Origin: Bacteroidota bacterium | GTDB taxonomy: Bacteria > Bacteroidota > Ignavibacteria > UBA10030 > UBA6906 | Direction of reading: 5' to 3' | Length of the DNA stretch: 64,000 nt | Assembly: GCA_030835135.1 (NCBI GenBank) | Contig: JAUQWO010000003.1 | Coordinates: 1-64,000 of the forward strand | Shown here: one piece after another, positions 35,670 to 48,122 of the stretch | Numbering within the stretch: the stretch's first letter is position 1 | Layout of the letters: each line of letters opens with the position of its first letter | Notes under the pieces: generated by a model | The model's database searches: none | Told to the model about the DNA's origin: nothing | The model's input: the letters and a program-made list of their open reading frames with translations, nothing else | Translations under genes and position numbers: made by a program

Positions 35670-36410
35670 TCAGCGAATGGGCTTCCATTCGCTCAAAATC
35701 GACCGCCGGAGGAAGAACACGGAGAGGAAATTGAGAAACCATGACGCAGTGACGTAGGCATACCCGTAGCGGCGATATCTGCGGGGCGATTCAAACACGA
35801 CCACATCGCGCAGGAACTTGATCCGTCCCTGACTCTCCAGACGGCGGAACATGTCATAATCCTCACCCGCCGCGATGCGCGACGCATACCCGTGGAGGGC
35901 TTCGAAGGTCTCCCGCCTGATCACATGACATTCTCCCCTCCCCATCCCCATACCCACCTGGTTCATCATGTAGAAGAACCAGTTGTAGAATCCGTGGTAC
36001 CACCGGTCGATACGGCGCTCTTCTTCCGGATAGACCAGCACACTGCTGGTAAGCGCAACGACATCCTTCGCTGGGAGTTCTTCATCGATCCGCCGGAAAA
36101 AGGCGTCCGGATCCTGCAGCAGGGTATCGGCATTGAGAAAAATGAAGATATCCCCCCGCGCCGCCTGTGCCCCGGCATTCCTCCCCATGGAGATCGTCTG
36201 CTTAATGTAGGGCTCATTCAACACCACCCGGTGAGCGTGGGCCGCCGCGATCGCAAGGGTCCGGTCGGTACTCCCTCCGTCGCTGACGATGATCTCCACC
36301 CCATACCGGTCAACGATCGCCGGCGTGAATTGCCGCAACATCCGCTCGATCAGCTTTTCCTCGTTGACCGCCGGAACGATAACGCTGAAACGCACAGCGG
36401 GTCCGGTCAT
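35670..36410 (-). CDS. Family 2 glycosyltransferase
   Basis: The 246-residue GT-A fold protein begins FSVIVPAVNEEKLIERML and has the nucleotide-binding SDGGSTDRTLAIA and the metal-binding FLNAD. A C-terminal basic/hydrophobic stretch (ASWFLNFLSVFFLRRS) may contact the membrane. The substrate is unknown. It overlaps the GH57 stop as ATGA and could share its transcript. Confidence 0.9.
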   Translation of the reverse strand: MTGPAVRFSVIVPAVNEEKLIERMLRQFTPAIVDRYGVEIIVSDGGSTDRTLAIAAAHAHRVVLNEPYIKQTISMGRNAGAQAARGDIFIFLNADTLLQDPDAFFRRIDEELPAKDVVALTSSVLVYPEEERRIDRWYHGFYNWFFYMMNQVGMGMGRGECHVIRRETFEALHGYASRIAAGEDYDMFRRLESQGRIKFLRDVVVFESPRRYRRYGYAYVTASWFLNFLSVFFLRRSILSEWKPIR

Positions 36411-38539
36411 CGGTGCTCCACGGACATCGCAACGCGTACCGACCAGCGTTCACCACCCCCGCTCCCCTTGCCTGCGAGCGGGATCTTCCAGGATGGGACC
36501 ATGACCGATCCCTGGTAGAGACGTTCGAAGCCGGACTCCGAAAGGGACACCGTCTCGAGAGGGAACCGCCACAATTCAGCTGCGCGATCGATCGAATATT
36601 CGACCTTCACGCGCATCCACTCGTCCCGGACCCCGAACTTTTTGACATCAGTATCGGTCCCGGCGCTCTGCAGGAGGCTTCCGGCTGGCTTCTTCCCGTT
36701 GATAAGGTAGTAGCGGTCAGCTGCGCTTCCGGCCATCCCCCCCGCGACAAGCTCCACTCCGAACCGCAGTTCAATGGGGCGATCTTCTTGATTCTCAAGG
36801 ACGTACTCACAGATCATGGAGCCGTCCGGCGGACTGATCCTGAAGGTTTTGGTGATGGACAATCCATGCCTGGCCCCGTTCCGCCAGATCCCTCCGTTCC
36901 GGTGGAGCGAGATCACTACGTGCTCCCCTTCCGTTGCCACCGTGCTCCGGAATGGTTGATTCACAAAATCGCCCCACTCCTCATATGAGGCTCTCTGGAA
37001 TCGCTCCTGGGTCACATCCGGCGCAAAAACGTGGTCCAGGAAACTCGCGTGCCGGTACCAATCAAACAGGAGCTTTGAGAGCAGATCCGGCTCCTTCGTG
37101 AGCAATTCATCCCATCCGCCACGCGAACCGCCCGCCTGTCCCGCCTCCCTCAGCTTGCGATGCGTCCCCTCCTCCCTGCGGCTGAGCACATCCAAAAGGT
37201 TGACCCGCCCGGGCTTGAAGCTCCATTCCACCAGAGATCCACCGAGAGAAGGCTTGAAGCAATAGTCGTTAACCCGCGATTCTACAACAAGTTCACCGGA
37301 ACCATCTCCATCGAAATCCGTTTCTTCGACGACGATGTCATCGAACTTCTGAAGGACGTCCAGGCCATGTTCCGCGTCGATGATGTGGCGATATATATTG
37401 AAGCGAAGGGCCGGGAGGTAGAGACCGCCAAAGAGACCGTGCCAGTATGCGTCATTGCACTGCGCCGCCCAGAGGTGATCCCGAACCCCATCAGGGATGG
37501 CGTGCTCCCGCTCCAGGGAGGCCATTCTCCTGGATATCCTCAGCATCTTCTTGTGCATATGGTTCGCTTCCGGATACTTCGCGAGGAAATTTCTCCAGAA
37601 GCCTCCCCGCAGGTGATGGTCGTGCCCACCGATCAGCCCGGCATCTGTTACGCTCTTCTCAAAGCGCGAAAAGCTCACCTGATCATGTGGTGGCAGAGCC
37701 CACTGTGTCATCTCCACGTAGCTGTCCGTGGGCAGGTAGACGATCCCCTGCGGTTCCGTCCCGTCGATCACCTCGCCCGCATGCATCATCCGGACGGGAA
37801 GGTCGGGGTCCTCCAGGGCCGTATAGAATCGCTCGAGCCAGCCGTGTTCATAGACATGGGAGTAGGTGCGTGGCCAGACACCGAACTTCTCACCGTCGTC
37901 GGCGTGAACGATCAGCCCCCCCGGATGCACCGCAGCGGTCGCCCTGAGGTGGTCCAGGGTATCACCAGCGTCCCGGAACGGGATCGTGTAGCGGAGCGTC
38001 CGGTCCATGGGCAGGACCTTCAACTGCGCACCCAGCTCCTCGGTCATGTAATACCCGGCCAGCCGGTCTGCCGGAACGCCGGCATGACGGAAGTGGAGAT
38101 CATCGAGCATCACGAATTCGACATCGGCGTGCACGAGGGAGGAGACCAGATGCGGTTCCCACACCCTCTCCGCGAGCCACATCCCGCGCGGGTGAACATC
38201 GAACAGCCGGTGGATCATATCCGTCAGCTTGAGGATCTGTCCGATCCGGTCCTTCTCGGGGATGACCGCCAGGATCGCTTCATAGTACGCACCCGTCAGC
38301 ACTTCGACCTGTCCGCGCTGGATCAGGTCGCGCAGAAGCTCGATGCATTCCGGATGGTGCTTCTCGATCCACTCGAGCAGGATGCCGGTCCAATGCTGGG
38401 TGGACTTCACCCGGGGGTGGCGGTGCAGCAGATCGAGGAAGGGGCGGTACGCATGCGCGTAGGCCTCCTCGAACACCGAATCGAAATTGCCGACCGGTTG
38501 ATGATTGTGGATGGCGTAGACGAAGTGCACAGGGTCCAT
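36407..38539 (-). CDS. GH57 alpha-glucan enzyme (alpha-amylase/4-alpha-glucanotransferase type)
   Basis: The protein has 710 residues from the ATG at 38539, just before the family start HFVYAIHNHQPVGNF. The track's 29-residue extension is not conserved-looking. GH57 motifs are visible: HNHQPVG, the region with the catalytic nucleophile Glu (MWLAERVWEPH) and the acid/base Asp (IVHADDGEKFG). The C-terminal half resembles the DUF1925/DUF1926 domains of GH57 4-alpha-glucanotransferases. There is no signal peptide, so it acts on cytoplasmic glucan such as glycogen. It is coupled to GT2 by a 4-base overlap. Confidence 0.9.
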   Translation of the reverse strand: MDPVHFVYAIHNHQPVGNFDSVFEEAYAHAYRPFLDLLHRHPRVKSTQHWTGILLEWIEKHHPECIELLRDLIQRGQVEVLTGAYYEAILAVIPEKDRIGQILKLTDMIHRLFDVHPRGMWLAERVWEPHLVSSLVHADVEFVMLDDLHFRHAGVPADRLAGYYMTEELGAQLKVLPMDRTLRYTIPFRDAGDTLDHLRATAAVHPGGLIVHADDGEKFGVWPRTYSHVYEHGWLERFYTALEDPDLPVRMMHAGEVIDGTEPQGIVYLPTDSYVEMTQWALPPHDQVSFSRFEKSVTDAGLIGGHDHHLRGGFWRNFLAKYPEANHMHKKMLRISRRMASLEREHAIPDGVRDHLWAAQCNDAYWHGLFGGLYLPALRFNIYRHIIDAEHGLDVLQKFDDIVVEETDFDGDGSGELVVESRVNDYCFKPSLGGSLVEWSFKPGRVNLLDVLSRREEGTHRKLREAGQAGGSRGGWDELLTKEPDLLSKLLFDWYRHASFLDHVFAPDVTQERFQRASYEEWGDFVNQPFRSTVATEGEHVVISLHRNGGIWRNGARHGLSITKTFRISPPDGSMICEYVLENQEDRPIELRFGVELVAGGMAGSAADRYYLINGKKPAGSLLQSAGTDTDVKKFGVRDEWMRVKVEYSIDRAAELWRFPLETVSLSESGFERLYQGSVMVPSWKIPLAGKGSGGGERWSVRVAMSVEHR

Positions 38540-38705
38540 ACGCGGAACGGTGATGGCGGTGACTGCGTGCTCCACAGCTGTCCGGGGTGCGTCCGGTCCG
38601 CCGCGGGAGCTGCGCGGCAGACGCATCGGTGACCTGCTGAGGGGGGTGTCCTGCGCTGGCGCGCCCGGCAGACATCAACGGCCCGGCGCGACCATTCTCC
38701 CCCAA

Positions 38706-38756
38706 CCCGGGTGCTGCCCGGTCGCCGTGTCCCGCCGGCGGGGGCACGGACCCGGG
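38706..38756. terminator. Nested GC-rich hairpin after lysS
   Basis: Seven-base outer arms (CCCGGGT/ACCCGGG) enclose an inner stem CCGTG/CACGG extended by C-G pairs. It lies immediately after the lysS stop and before the GH57 gene. There is no T-run on either strand, so intrinsic termination is uncertain. The rest of the 38540-38760 gap shows nothing else I can name. Confidence 0.4.
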
Positions 38757-38760
38757 TGGT

Positions 38761-40275
38761 TCACCGTTCCGGTTTCATCTGCGGAAAGAGGATAACATCG
38801 CGGATGGACTCCTGCCCCGTGAGGAGCATCGTGATGCGGTCGATGCCGATCCCGAGCCCCGCCGTGGGCGGCATGCCATACTCCAGGGCACGCAGGAAAT
38901 CCTCGTCGAGCGGCTGCACTTCCTCTTCACCGCGTGCACGCGCATTCATCTGCTCTTCAAACCGGGCCCGCTGATCGAGCGGATCGTTCAGTTCACTGAA
39001 TGCATTGCAGATCTCATGGCCATTGCAGATCGCCTCGAAGCGTTCGACCAGCCCGGGTGCGCTGCGGTGGCGCTTCGCAAGCGGCGACATCTCCACCGGA
39101 TAATCGGTGATGAATGTCGGCTGGATGAGATGGTGTTCCACCTTCTCGCTGAAGATCTCGTCGATGATCCGTCCGAATCCGTCGGACGGAGCGACCTCCA
39201 CATGGAGCTTCCGTGCCGCAGCCCGCAGATCGGCTTCCGCCATCCCGGTGATATCCACATCGGTATACATCCTGATGGCCTCGGCCATGGTCAGGCGCTT
39301 CCACGGCGGCGTGAAATCGATCTCGTTCCCGCCGATGGTGACCTTCAGCGAACCGTTCACGGCACGGGCAACCTCCGCCATCATGGACTCGACCATGCCC
39401 ATCATCCAGAGGTAATCCCGGTACGGGACGTACACCTCCAACATCGTGAACTCGGGGTTGTGCGACTTGTCCATCCCCTCGTTCCGGAAGTCCTTGGAGA
39501 TCTCGTAGACCCCGTCGAACCCACCGACGATAAGGCGCTTCAAGTACAGTTCATCAGCGATGCGCAGGTAGAGCTCGATGTCCAGCGCATTGTGATGGGT
39601 GATGAACGGACGTGCGAATGCACCGCCGTACTGCGGCTGCAGGATGGGTGTCTCGACCTCCAGGAATCCCTGTCCATCCAGGAACCGGCGGACCGCGGAG
39701 ACGATCCGTGCCCGCTTCACGAAGACGTCGCGGACATCCGGGTTCACGATCAGGTCAACGTACCGCTGCCGGTACCGGGTCTCCTTGTCGGCGAACCCGT
39801 CGTACACGGTCTTGTTGCCCTGTTCATCCACCACTTCCTTCGGCGTGGGGATGGGACGCAACGACTTTGCCAGGAGTTCGAAGGAGCGGGCGTGGACGGA
39901 CACCTCACCGGTGCGGGTCTTGAAGACGAACCCCTTCACCCCGATGATATCGCCGATGTCCATGAGCCGGAAGGTTTCATAGGCCTCGCCGAGGTCGTCC
40001 TTCTTCAGGTAGACCTGGATGCGGCCTTCGGGGTCCTCGATGTGACAGAACGACGCCTTTCCCATCCGCCGCAGGGACATGATGCGGCCGGCGACGGCCA
40101 CATCGCGGGGTGGATCCTCATCCTTGAATGCCGTTTTGATCCCGCCGGACATCGCCGTACGGTCGAAGGAGTACGGATACGGGTTGACACCGCGTCGCAG
40201 GAGTTCCTGCAATTCCTCCCGGCGGCGCGTCATCAGGGTATTGAGATCTTCCTGTTCAGGCAACGGTGCTGTCAC
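38761..40275 (-). CDS. lysS: Lysyl-tRNA synthetase, class II
   Basis: The 504-residue protein has an N-terminal OB-fold anticodon domain ([19 protein letters not shown]) and a class II core with motif 2 ([20 protein letters not shown]) and motif 3 ([13 protein letters not shown]). Length is typical. The GTG at 40275 has a TGGAG upstream, and an ATG four bases earlier is out of frame. The promoter candidate at 40322-40350 lies just upstream. Confidence 0.96.
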   Translation of the reverse strand: MTAPLPEQEDLNTLMTRRREELQELLRRGVNPYPYSFDRTAMSGGIKTAFKDEDPPRDVAVAGRIMSLRRMGKASFCHIEDPEGRIQVYLKKDDLGEAYETFRLMDIGDIIGVKGFVFKTRTGEVSVHARSFELLAKSLRPIPTPKEVVDEQGNKTVYDGFADKETRYRQRYVDLIVNPDVRDVFVKRARIVSAVRRFLDGQGFLEVETPILQPQYGGAFARPFITHHNALDIELYLRIADELYLKRLIVGGFDGVYEISKDFRNEGMDKSHNPEFTMLEVYVPYRDYLWMMGMVESMMAEVARAVNGSLKVTIGGNEIDFTPPWKRLTMAEAIRMYTDVDITGMAEADLRAAARKLHVEVAPSDGFGRIIDEIFSEKVEHHLIQPTFITDYPVEMSPLAKRHRSAPGLVERFEAICNGHEICNAFSELNDPLDQRARFEEQMNARARGEEEVQPLDEDFLRALEYGMPPTAGLGIGIDRITMLLTGQESIRDVILFPQMKPER

Positions 40276-40321
40276 TCATGTCTCCAGATCGATACTTGGG
40301 CGATACTGCTGAGAATCATGT

Positions 40322-40350
40322 ATGATACCGAGAAACCGCAAGAGAATCAA
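40322..40350 (-). promoter_or_regulatory. Promoter candidate for lysS
   Basis: On the minus strand TTGATT and TATCAT are separated by 17 bases; the -10 element matches at 5 of 6 positions. It is 47 bases upstream of the lysS start. Between it and the kdgK stop lies an unusually AT- and purine-rich stretch (repeated GGAAGA/GAAGATG on the minus strand) with no gene. Confidence 0.55.
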
Positions 40351-40436
40351 CAAATCCGGCCTTCCCCCTCCTCCACCTGCCATCGATGGTCTTCCATTCT
40401 TCATCTTCTCGCTTCCATATTCCATCTTCAATGCTC

Positions 40437-41522
40437 TTATCGTTTGATCCGAGCACTACCCCCCTTCATCACATGCTTGATCTCTTCCATGGTCACCATG
40501 CTCGTGTCGCCCCGCGTGCTCTGGAGCAATGCCCCGTGTGCCGCCCCCATCTCGATGCACTCCTGCGGCGTCATGCCATGCAGCAACCCGTAGACGAAGC
40601 CGGAGCAGAAGCCATCGCCTCCCCCCACGCGGTCTTCGATCTCCAGATGCTCGTACTGCCGCGAACTGTAGAAGGTCCCATCGTAGTACATGATGGCGGA
40701 CCAGTTGTTCACGAGTCCCGACACGACCTCGCGCAGCGTCGTGCCCACCGCCTTGATGTGCGGGTACGCCTTCACGACGCGCTCGACCATCCTCTTGTAG
40801 CCCTCGACCGGAAGGGATTTCAAATTCTCGTCCGTCCCCTCCACCTCGAAGCCCAGCACCTTCTGGAAATCCTCTTCATTGCCGATGAGCACATCGATGT
40901 ACGGCACCAGTCTCTTCGTGACCTCGATCGCTTTCTTGCTTGGCCAGAGCTTGCTGCGGAAATTCAGGTCGTAGCTGACGATCGTGCCGGCGTCGTGCGC
41001 GGCCTTCATCGCTTCCAGCACGGCATCGGCGCAGGAATCGCTCAGTGCCGTATAGATCCCGCCGGTGTGGAACCACCGCGCTCCGCGCTGCGTGAAGATC
41101 CGCTTCCAATCCACATCGCCGGGCTTCATGTGCGACACCGCCGTATGACCGCGGTCGTAGAGCGTGACGCTCGCGCGGACGCCGATGCCAACCTCGGTGA
41201 AGTTGAGCCCGACCCTGTCGGCACGCCCGACGCCATCGTACGGCACCCAGAGCACTTCGCTGATGTCCATGCCGCTGGTCCGCGCGTGGTTCTTGATGAT
41301 GTGGCCCAGGGGATTGTCCGTCAGCGCCGACACCCACCCGGTGCGCAGGCCATAGCGCGACAGCGCATACGCCACATTATATTCCCCACCGCCCGCATAC
41401 ACTTCGAGGACGGGCGTCAGCTCGATCCGCTGGTGTCCGGGAGGGCTCAGCCGGATCATGCATTCGCCCAGGGCGAGGAGGTCGAACTGCGCAGCAGAGG
41501 CACTCTTGATGGTCAATGGCAT
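40437..41522 (-). CDS. kdgK: 2-keto-3-deoxygluconate kinase (PfkB family)
   Basis: The 361-residue PfkB-family sugar kinase shows the KdgK-like opening LLALGECMIRLSPPGHQRIE, a substrate site AGGGEYNVAYALSRYG and a catalytic loop EDRVGGGDGFCSGF with the base Asp. KdgK makes 2-keto-3-deoxy-6-phosphogluconate (KDPG), the substrate of the aldolase encoded 70 bases upstream. It is the downstream part of the uronate-degradation locus. Ribokinase-type alternatives are less likely given the neighbour. Confidence 0.88.
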   Translation of the reverse strand: MPLTIKSASAAQFDLLALGECMIRLSPPGHQRIELTPVLEVYAGGGEYNVAYALSRYGLRTGWVSALTDNPLGHIIKNHARTSGMDISEVLWVPYDGVGRADRVGLNFTEVGIGVRASVTLYDRGHTAVSHMKPGDVDWKRIFTQRGARWFHTGGIYTALSDSCADAVLEAMKAAHDAGTIVSYDLNFRSKLWPSKKAIEVTKRLVPYIDVLIGNEEDFQKVLGFEVEGTDENLKSLPVEGYKRMVERVVKAYPHIKAVGTTLREVVSGLVNNWSAIMYYDGTFYSSRQYEHLEIEDRVGGGDGFCSGFVYGLLHGMTPQECIEMGAAHGALLQSTRGDTSMVTMEEIKHVMKGGSARIKR

Positions 41523-41592
41523 GGGCTACTCTCTCGTCAATGGTGATTCGTTCGGTCTGATCAGTGGTGCGGCTCAGGGCCGCGCGACCCCG

Positions 41593-42552
41593 CTACGGCT
41601 GGATGAGATGCACGGAGAAACCGGCCAGATCCAGATCCAGATAGATCACATGCAGCCTGCCGTCCTTCTCCACGCGCGTTGACGGGATCGTCCGGACGCC
41701 GCGGCGCTCGAAATATCCGACCGCCCGTTCGATGGAATGGGTCTTGATCGCGATGTGTCCGTGTGTTCCGCGGCCGGGCGTGTACAGGAATTCCAGCCCG
41801 GTCCCGACGAACTCCGATGTCGCTCCCTGCCGGATCGCCATCGAGAACAGCGATGCGGTCTGTGCCGCGGCGGCGCTGGCCTCCGCCTGTGCCGCGCAAT
41901 TCACCCCAAGGTGCCAGAATTCGAAGCCCAGCATGGTGGCCACCGCCTTCGCCGTGAGCGACCGGATCTCATCGAACTTGCCGGCGTTGATCAATTCCGG
42001 TTTCACCATCCAGCTGCCACCACACGCCAGGACACGGGGCAGCCTGAGGTACGACAGCAGATTGTTTTCATCGATCCCGCCGGTGGGGATGAACTTCACG
42101 GACCGGTAGGGCGCGCTGATGGCGTTCAGGAACTTCACACCGCCGGCCGCCTCCGCAGGAAAGAACTTCACCACCTCCAGCCCCAGATCGAGCGCAGCCT
42201 CCACATCCGATGGCGTCGACACGCCCGGGGTGACGGTGAGACCCTCGGCGATGCACGCCTCCACGACCTTCCGGTTGAGCCCGGGAGCGACGATGAACTT
42301 CGCACCGTTGGCCTTCGCCTTCTTCACCTGGTCCACTGTCAGCACGGTGCCCGCACCCGCCAGCATGGTCGGACATTCCTTCGCGATCGCGGCGATCGCG
42401 TCCGCCGCCGCTGCCGTGCGGAACGTGATCTCGATGCAATTCAATCCACCATCCTGCAGCGCCCGCGCAAGCGGCACCGCATCGGCAGCGTTGTCGATGG
42501 CTACCACCGGGATGATCCCGTACTGCCCTAAGGTCCGAATGGTCTCGTGCAT
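41593..42552 (-). CDS. eda: KDPG aldolase fused to a VOC (glyoxalase-like) domain
   Basis: The protein has 319 residues. Residues 1 to about 205 are the Eda-type TIM barrel with IEITFRT (Glu/Arg), GAGTVLTVDQV and the Schiff-base lysine in VVKFFPAEAAGG. Residues about 210-319 form a vicinal-oxygen-chelate-like domain starting MLGFEFWHLGVNC and ending VIYLDLDLAGFSVHLIQP. The aldolase splits KDPG into pyruvate and glyceraldehyde-3-phosphate. The VOC part could be a regulatory, metal-binding or isomerase domain and is unassigned. The gene is followed by kdgK and preceded by tex at 19 bases. Confidence 0.92.
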   Translation of the reverse strand: MHETIRTLGQYGIIPVVAIDNAADAVPLARALQDGGLNCIEITFRTAAAADAIAAIAKECPTMLAGAGTVLTVDQVKKAKANGAKFIVAPGLNRKVVEACIAEGLTVTPGVSTPSDVEAALDLGLEVVKFFPAEAAGGVKFLNAISAPYRSVKFIPTGGIDENNLLSYLRLPRVLACGGSWMVKPELINAGKFDEIRSLTAKAVATMLGFEFWHLGVNCAAQAEASAAAAQTASLFSMAIRQGATSEFVGTGLEFLYTPGRGTHGHIAIKTHSIERAVGYFERRGVRTIPSTRVEKDGRLHVIYLDLDLAGFSVHLIQP

Positions 42553-42571
42553 GGTCCCTGTCTTCCTGTCC

Positions 42572-44833
<2,262 letters not shown>

Positions 44834-44890
44834 TGCAGCATCATCCTTTCGTGCATCGGTGCACTGTCGTCCTGGGCCCGGACGGGCCCG

Positions 44891-44915
44891 GCATGCTACT
44901 GCACCGGTAGCATGC
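44891..44915. terminator. Hairpin spanning the stop codon of the beta-helix gene
   Basis: A perfect 9-bp inverted repeat (GCATGCTAC/GTAGCATGC, 7-base loop) includes the TAG stop at 44896. No T-run follows. It may stabilise or partly terminate the transcript ahead of tex. Confidence 0.4.
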
Positions 44916-47145
44916 GCCGGTATCTGTCCTGAAAGATCCCCATCGACCCGAAGGGCGGAGCCTGGAATCCCGGGATCGCCGTGAACACCGCAGCGTCGCT
45001 CCGGAGCCGGAAGTCCATCGCCGGCATATCGATGAACCCGGGATCGCCCCGCACGACGACATTGTCCCGGAAGTCGCACTGTGCATATTCGCCGACCAGC
45101 CGGTAGGTCTCCTCGTAGTTCACGACGAGATTCCGTTCAACGATGTTCCGCCGCGGGCGCATCCCCACGTACGTGACACTGTCGGGCATGAGCTGGAACC
45201 AGTCCTTCAGCAGCGGATAGTGCGTGCTGTACGGAGGAAGCGTGATATCCAGGTCCCGCGTCAACCGCCGCCGGTAGACGCCCCTGGGCCCGAAGAAGTA
45301 CGGGATCTCGAACCGCCCGAAGTCGTACCACATCGACTTCAACTGGAACACCGGGCCATATCCCTCGATGAAGATATTGTCCCGAACCACGATGTCGTGC
45401 CCGCCGTTGCTGTACACAGTGCCGAAGGAGGCCACCTTGTAGAACACATTCCCGATCACGCGCACGTTGCATGTGGCATCGTCGCAATACACGCCCATCA
45501 TCCATTTCCGGTCCGGGCGCCCGACGTGATGGAAGAAGTTGTAGCGCACGACATTGCCCTGATCGCTCGGGTCCCGCCCGAGATACCACGCCGATGCATC
45601 GTTCGAATTCAGGGCGACATGATGGATGTTGTTGTATTCAAAGATGTGGTCGTTGCCCCGCACGAAGATCGCCTGCAGGTCCGCGTCGAAGATCTCGTTG
45701 TGCGCCACCAGCACCCCGCACCCATCCACATTGATCCCCGCCCACTGCGCCTTGTAGTGGCGGTTATAGTTGTGGATGCGGCAATTCTCCACGGAGGACC
45801 CGGAGGGGATGAGGTCCTTCTTGCTACCCCCGCCGATCGTGATGCCACCGGCACCCGTATTGTAGACGTCGCAGGAAAGCACCCGGTGCCCGCTGCCACA
45901 CTGCCTGTCCCAGGTGGTGGAGCGGTAGTAGTGCATCTGAAACGCACCGAGGATCCGTGATGCCGGCACCCCGTCGTAGTCGTCAGCCGTGAGATGGGGG
46001 AACGTCTGCCGCGCTCCCTGCCCGAACACGATCCCGCACGTGCCGACATTGCGCACGGTACACCCCGCGATGGTGACGCGCTCGCCTCCTTCGACCGAGA
46101 TCCCCATGCCGCGTCCGAGTTCCAGCATGCAGCCCTCGAGAGCGATATCGGCAACATCGTCGAAGGCCATGAGCGGGTCTTCCAGGACCGACACCGAGAA
46201 CGCGAGGTCGGTCTGACCCGCCGGCGGCCACACATAGAGCATGCCGGAGGATCGGTCAAGGTACCACTCGCCCGGCATGGTCAGTTCTTCGAGCAGATTG
46301 AGCGCAACATACTGGTTGAAGGGTTCGCCATTCCCCACGCCGTACATGTGCGGCGTCGCGAGGGTGACCCGCTGCCGCAGCGTATCGGTGGAGAGAATGC
46401 GGATCTTGTCGTCCGCAAAACCCCACTTGAAGTATCCCTGCAGCCAGACATCGTCCGCTCCGGCCCAGATCGCGTGGCGAGGATCGGTGTACACGAATGT
46501 CCCGCCGCGGATGTTCACATAGTCGCCGATCCGCGGGACCGATCCCGGATCGATCACCTCACCGATCATGATCGCGCCGCTGTCCGGATAGTGCGCCAGG
46601 GGCAGCACTGCACCGTTACAGTACAGCTCGAGCGGTGCCGGCTCCACGGCGTGCCCGTGACCGGCCTGACGGTGCTTCCCGAACGACCGGACGCCGGCGC
46701 GCGTGAGATCACAGGCAAGGACGTGCCTTCGGGCAACAACCGGCAGACGGGCGAGCACCACGGGATCGGTAACTGGCCGGAACGAGTCACGCGGCAGGTC
46801 CATACCGCCGATGATCCTGACGGCTTCTCCGGGGGCGGCCAGATAGCGGACCGGGAATGACCGCGACCCGCCATCTCTGCTCTCGAGGACGAACGTGGAG
46901 TCCAACCGGTGCACACCGCCACGGAGAAGGACCGTATCGCATTCTCCGACGTTGGCAGCCGTGCCGCGGAGGGTCCGCAACACGTCACGTGCGCGCGTGA
47001 GGGTGCGGAGCGGCATCGCGCGCGTCCCCGGGTTCGAGTCCTTGCCATCAGGCGACACGACAAGTTCCCGTGCCACGAGGGTGGATGCCATGGCAAGGAT
47101 CATGAAGAAGGCGAAAAGCAGATTCCCCGGACCCGAGCGTTTCAT
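44896..47145 (-). CDS. Exported right-handed parallel beta-helix protein (putative glycan-active enzyme)
   Basis: This 749-residue protein has a signal peptide (LLFAFFMILAMASTLVA). The mature N-terminus has the motif VVSPDGKDSNPGTRAMPLRT, typical of the DUF1565-type/right-handed beta-helix polysaccharide enzymes (GH141-like). Repeated beta-helix strands run through the middle (VENCRIHNYNRHYKA, EYNNIHHVALNSND, VVRYNFFHHVGRPD). No catalytic residue can be assigned with confidence. It is overlapped by the UroD-family gene upstream (ATGA) and probably acts outside the cytoplasm on the same glycan as the lyase at 50338-52671. Confidence 0.82.
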   Translation of the reverse strand: MKRSGPGNLLFAFFMILAMASTLVARELVVSPDGKDSNPGTRAMPLRTLTRARDVLRTLRGTAANVGECDTVLLRGGVHRLDSTFVLESRDGGSRSFPVRYLAAPGEAVRIIGGMDLPRDSFRPVTDPVVLARLPVVARRHVLACDLTRAGVRSFGKHRQAGHGHAVEPAPLELYCNGAVLPLAHYPDSGAIMIGEVIDPGSVPRIGDYVNIRGGTFVYTDPRHAIWAGADDVWLQGYFKWGFADDKIRILSTDTLRQRVTLATPHMYGVGNGEPFNQYVALNLLEELTMPGEWYLDRSSGMLYVWPPAGQTDLAFSVSVLEDPLMAFDDVADIALEGCMLELGRGMGISVEGGERVTIAGCTVRNVGTCGIVFGQGARQTFPHLTADDYDGVPASRILGAFQMHYYRSTTWDRQCGSGHRVLSCDVYNTGAGGITIGGGSKKDLIPSGSSVENCRIHNYNRHYKAQWAGINVDGCGVLVAHNEIFDADLQAIFVRGNDHIFEYNNIHHVALNSNDASAWYLGRDPSDQGNVVRYNFFHHVGRPDRKWMMGVYCDDATCNVRVIGNVFYKVASFGTVYSNGGHDIVVRDNIFIEGYGPVFQLKSMWYDFGRFEIPYFFGPRGVYRRRLTRDLDITLPPYSTHYPLLKDWFQLMPDSVTYVGMRPRRNIVERNLVVNYEETYRLVGEYAQCDFRDNVVVRGDPGFIDMPAMDFRLRSDAAVFTAIPGFQAPPFGSMGIFQDRYRRMLPVQ

Positions 47146-48122
47146 CGTCTGTGCCTCTCCACATATTCCTGGATGCGCACCACGGTTGCAGGATCGGCAT
47201 CATAGGGCAGCACCCCGGTGCCGATGCAGACGCGATCCCTGCCGGCCGCGAGTGCGAGTGCCGTATCCGCCTCCGCCTCCGCCCCCGCGTTTCCGGCCAG
47301 CGCGAAAACACCGGGCGACATGTTGATGCGGACCATGATGCCCGGGTGGGACCGCATGAGCTCCATGAACCGGGAGCGGTCGGTCTCCGACGGACAGATG
47401 AGCATGCCGGGATGAAGATCGATCAGGTCGGGCAGGATCGGCACCGTATTCCCGCCGATCACCAGGGCCAGGTCCTCACCGGTCGCGACCGCATGATCCG
47501 TCGCCATGACGCGCAACGCGGGCAGTTCAACCTCCCGGAAGGACGCGGGCGACAACAGCGGCGGCGTGGCAGCCGATTCGAAGACGATACACTCCAGCCC
47601 CAACCGGTGGATCTCACGGATGGCCGACGCCTGATGACGCGCGAGGTGTACGAGTGCTTCCCGCACGAGCGCAGGGTCTTCGAGCACACCGAAGAGGAGC
47701 TCTTCAAAGCCCACGAGATTGCTCGCGATGGAGAATGGTCCGCTCAGCGGCACACACACCTGCGCATCGGAGAAGCGTTCCTTCAGTCGCCGTGCGGCAC
47801 CGAGGATGACCGGCCAGCGCCCGTGCGCAGCGAGATCCGGGGCCTTCAGGTCAACGATCTCCCCCACTTCCGAGCAGGCGTGGCGCTCGACAGCCGGGAT
47901 CGCTATTCCGCCGGCATCGCCAAGCACCGATCCGTAGGCCTCGGCCTCGACGTTGTACACATCGATCCCCGCAACGATCGGAGTGTGGTGATACGCCTGA
48001 TAGGCGGCGGAATGTCCGGCCACCAGCAGGTCCTCATCACGCGACACCTCCCACGGGCGTTTGCCGATGAGCTGCGCGGCATGTTCATAGACCACGGGGA
48101 CGAAGAACGTTGACCGGATCAT
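47142..48122 (-). CDS. UroD-family protein, divergent copy
   Basis: This 326-residue protein has the uroporphyrinogen decarboxylase/MtaA methyltransferase fold: TIVAGIDVYNVEAEAYG-like N-terminus, CVPLSGPFSIASNLVG, CIVFESAATPPLLSP and a C-terminal GTGVLPYDADPATV. The zinc-type HxC motif of methyltransferases is not visible at the expected place (GGNTVPILPD is there instead). It shares little with its neighbour beyond the family. Haem biosynthesis is unlikely from the locus. The start overlaps the HAD stop and the stop overlaps the beta-helix start. The function is unknown. Confidence 0.78.
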   Translation of the reverse strand: MIRSTFFVPVVYEHAAQLIGKRPWEVSRDEDLLVAGHSAAYQAYHHTPIVAGIDVYNVEAEAYGSVLGDAGGIAIPAVERHACSEVGEIVDLKAPDLAAHGRWPVILGAARRLKERFSDAQVCVPLSGPFSIASNLVGFEELLFGVLEDPALVREALVHLARHQASAIREIHRLGLECIVFESAATPPLLSPASFREVELPALRVMATDHAVATGEDLALVIGGNTVPILPDLIDLHPGMLICPSETDRSRFMELMRSHPGIMVRINMSPGVFALAGNAGAEAEADTALALAAGRDRVCIGTGVLPYDADPATVVRIQEYVERHRR

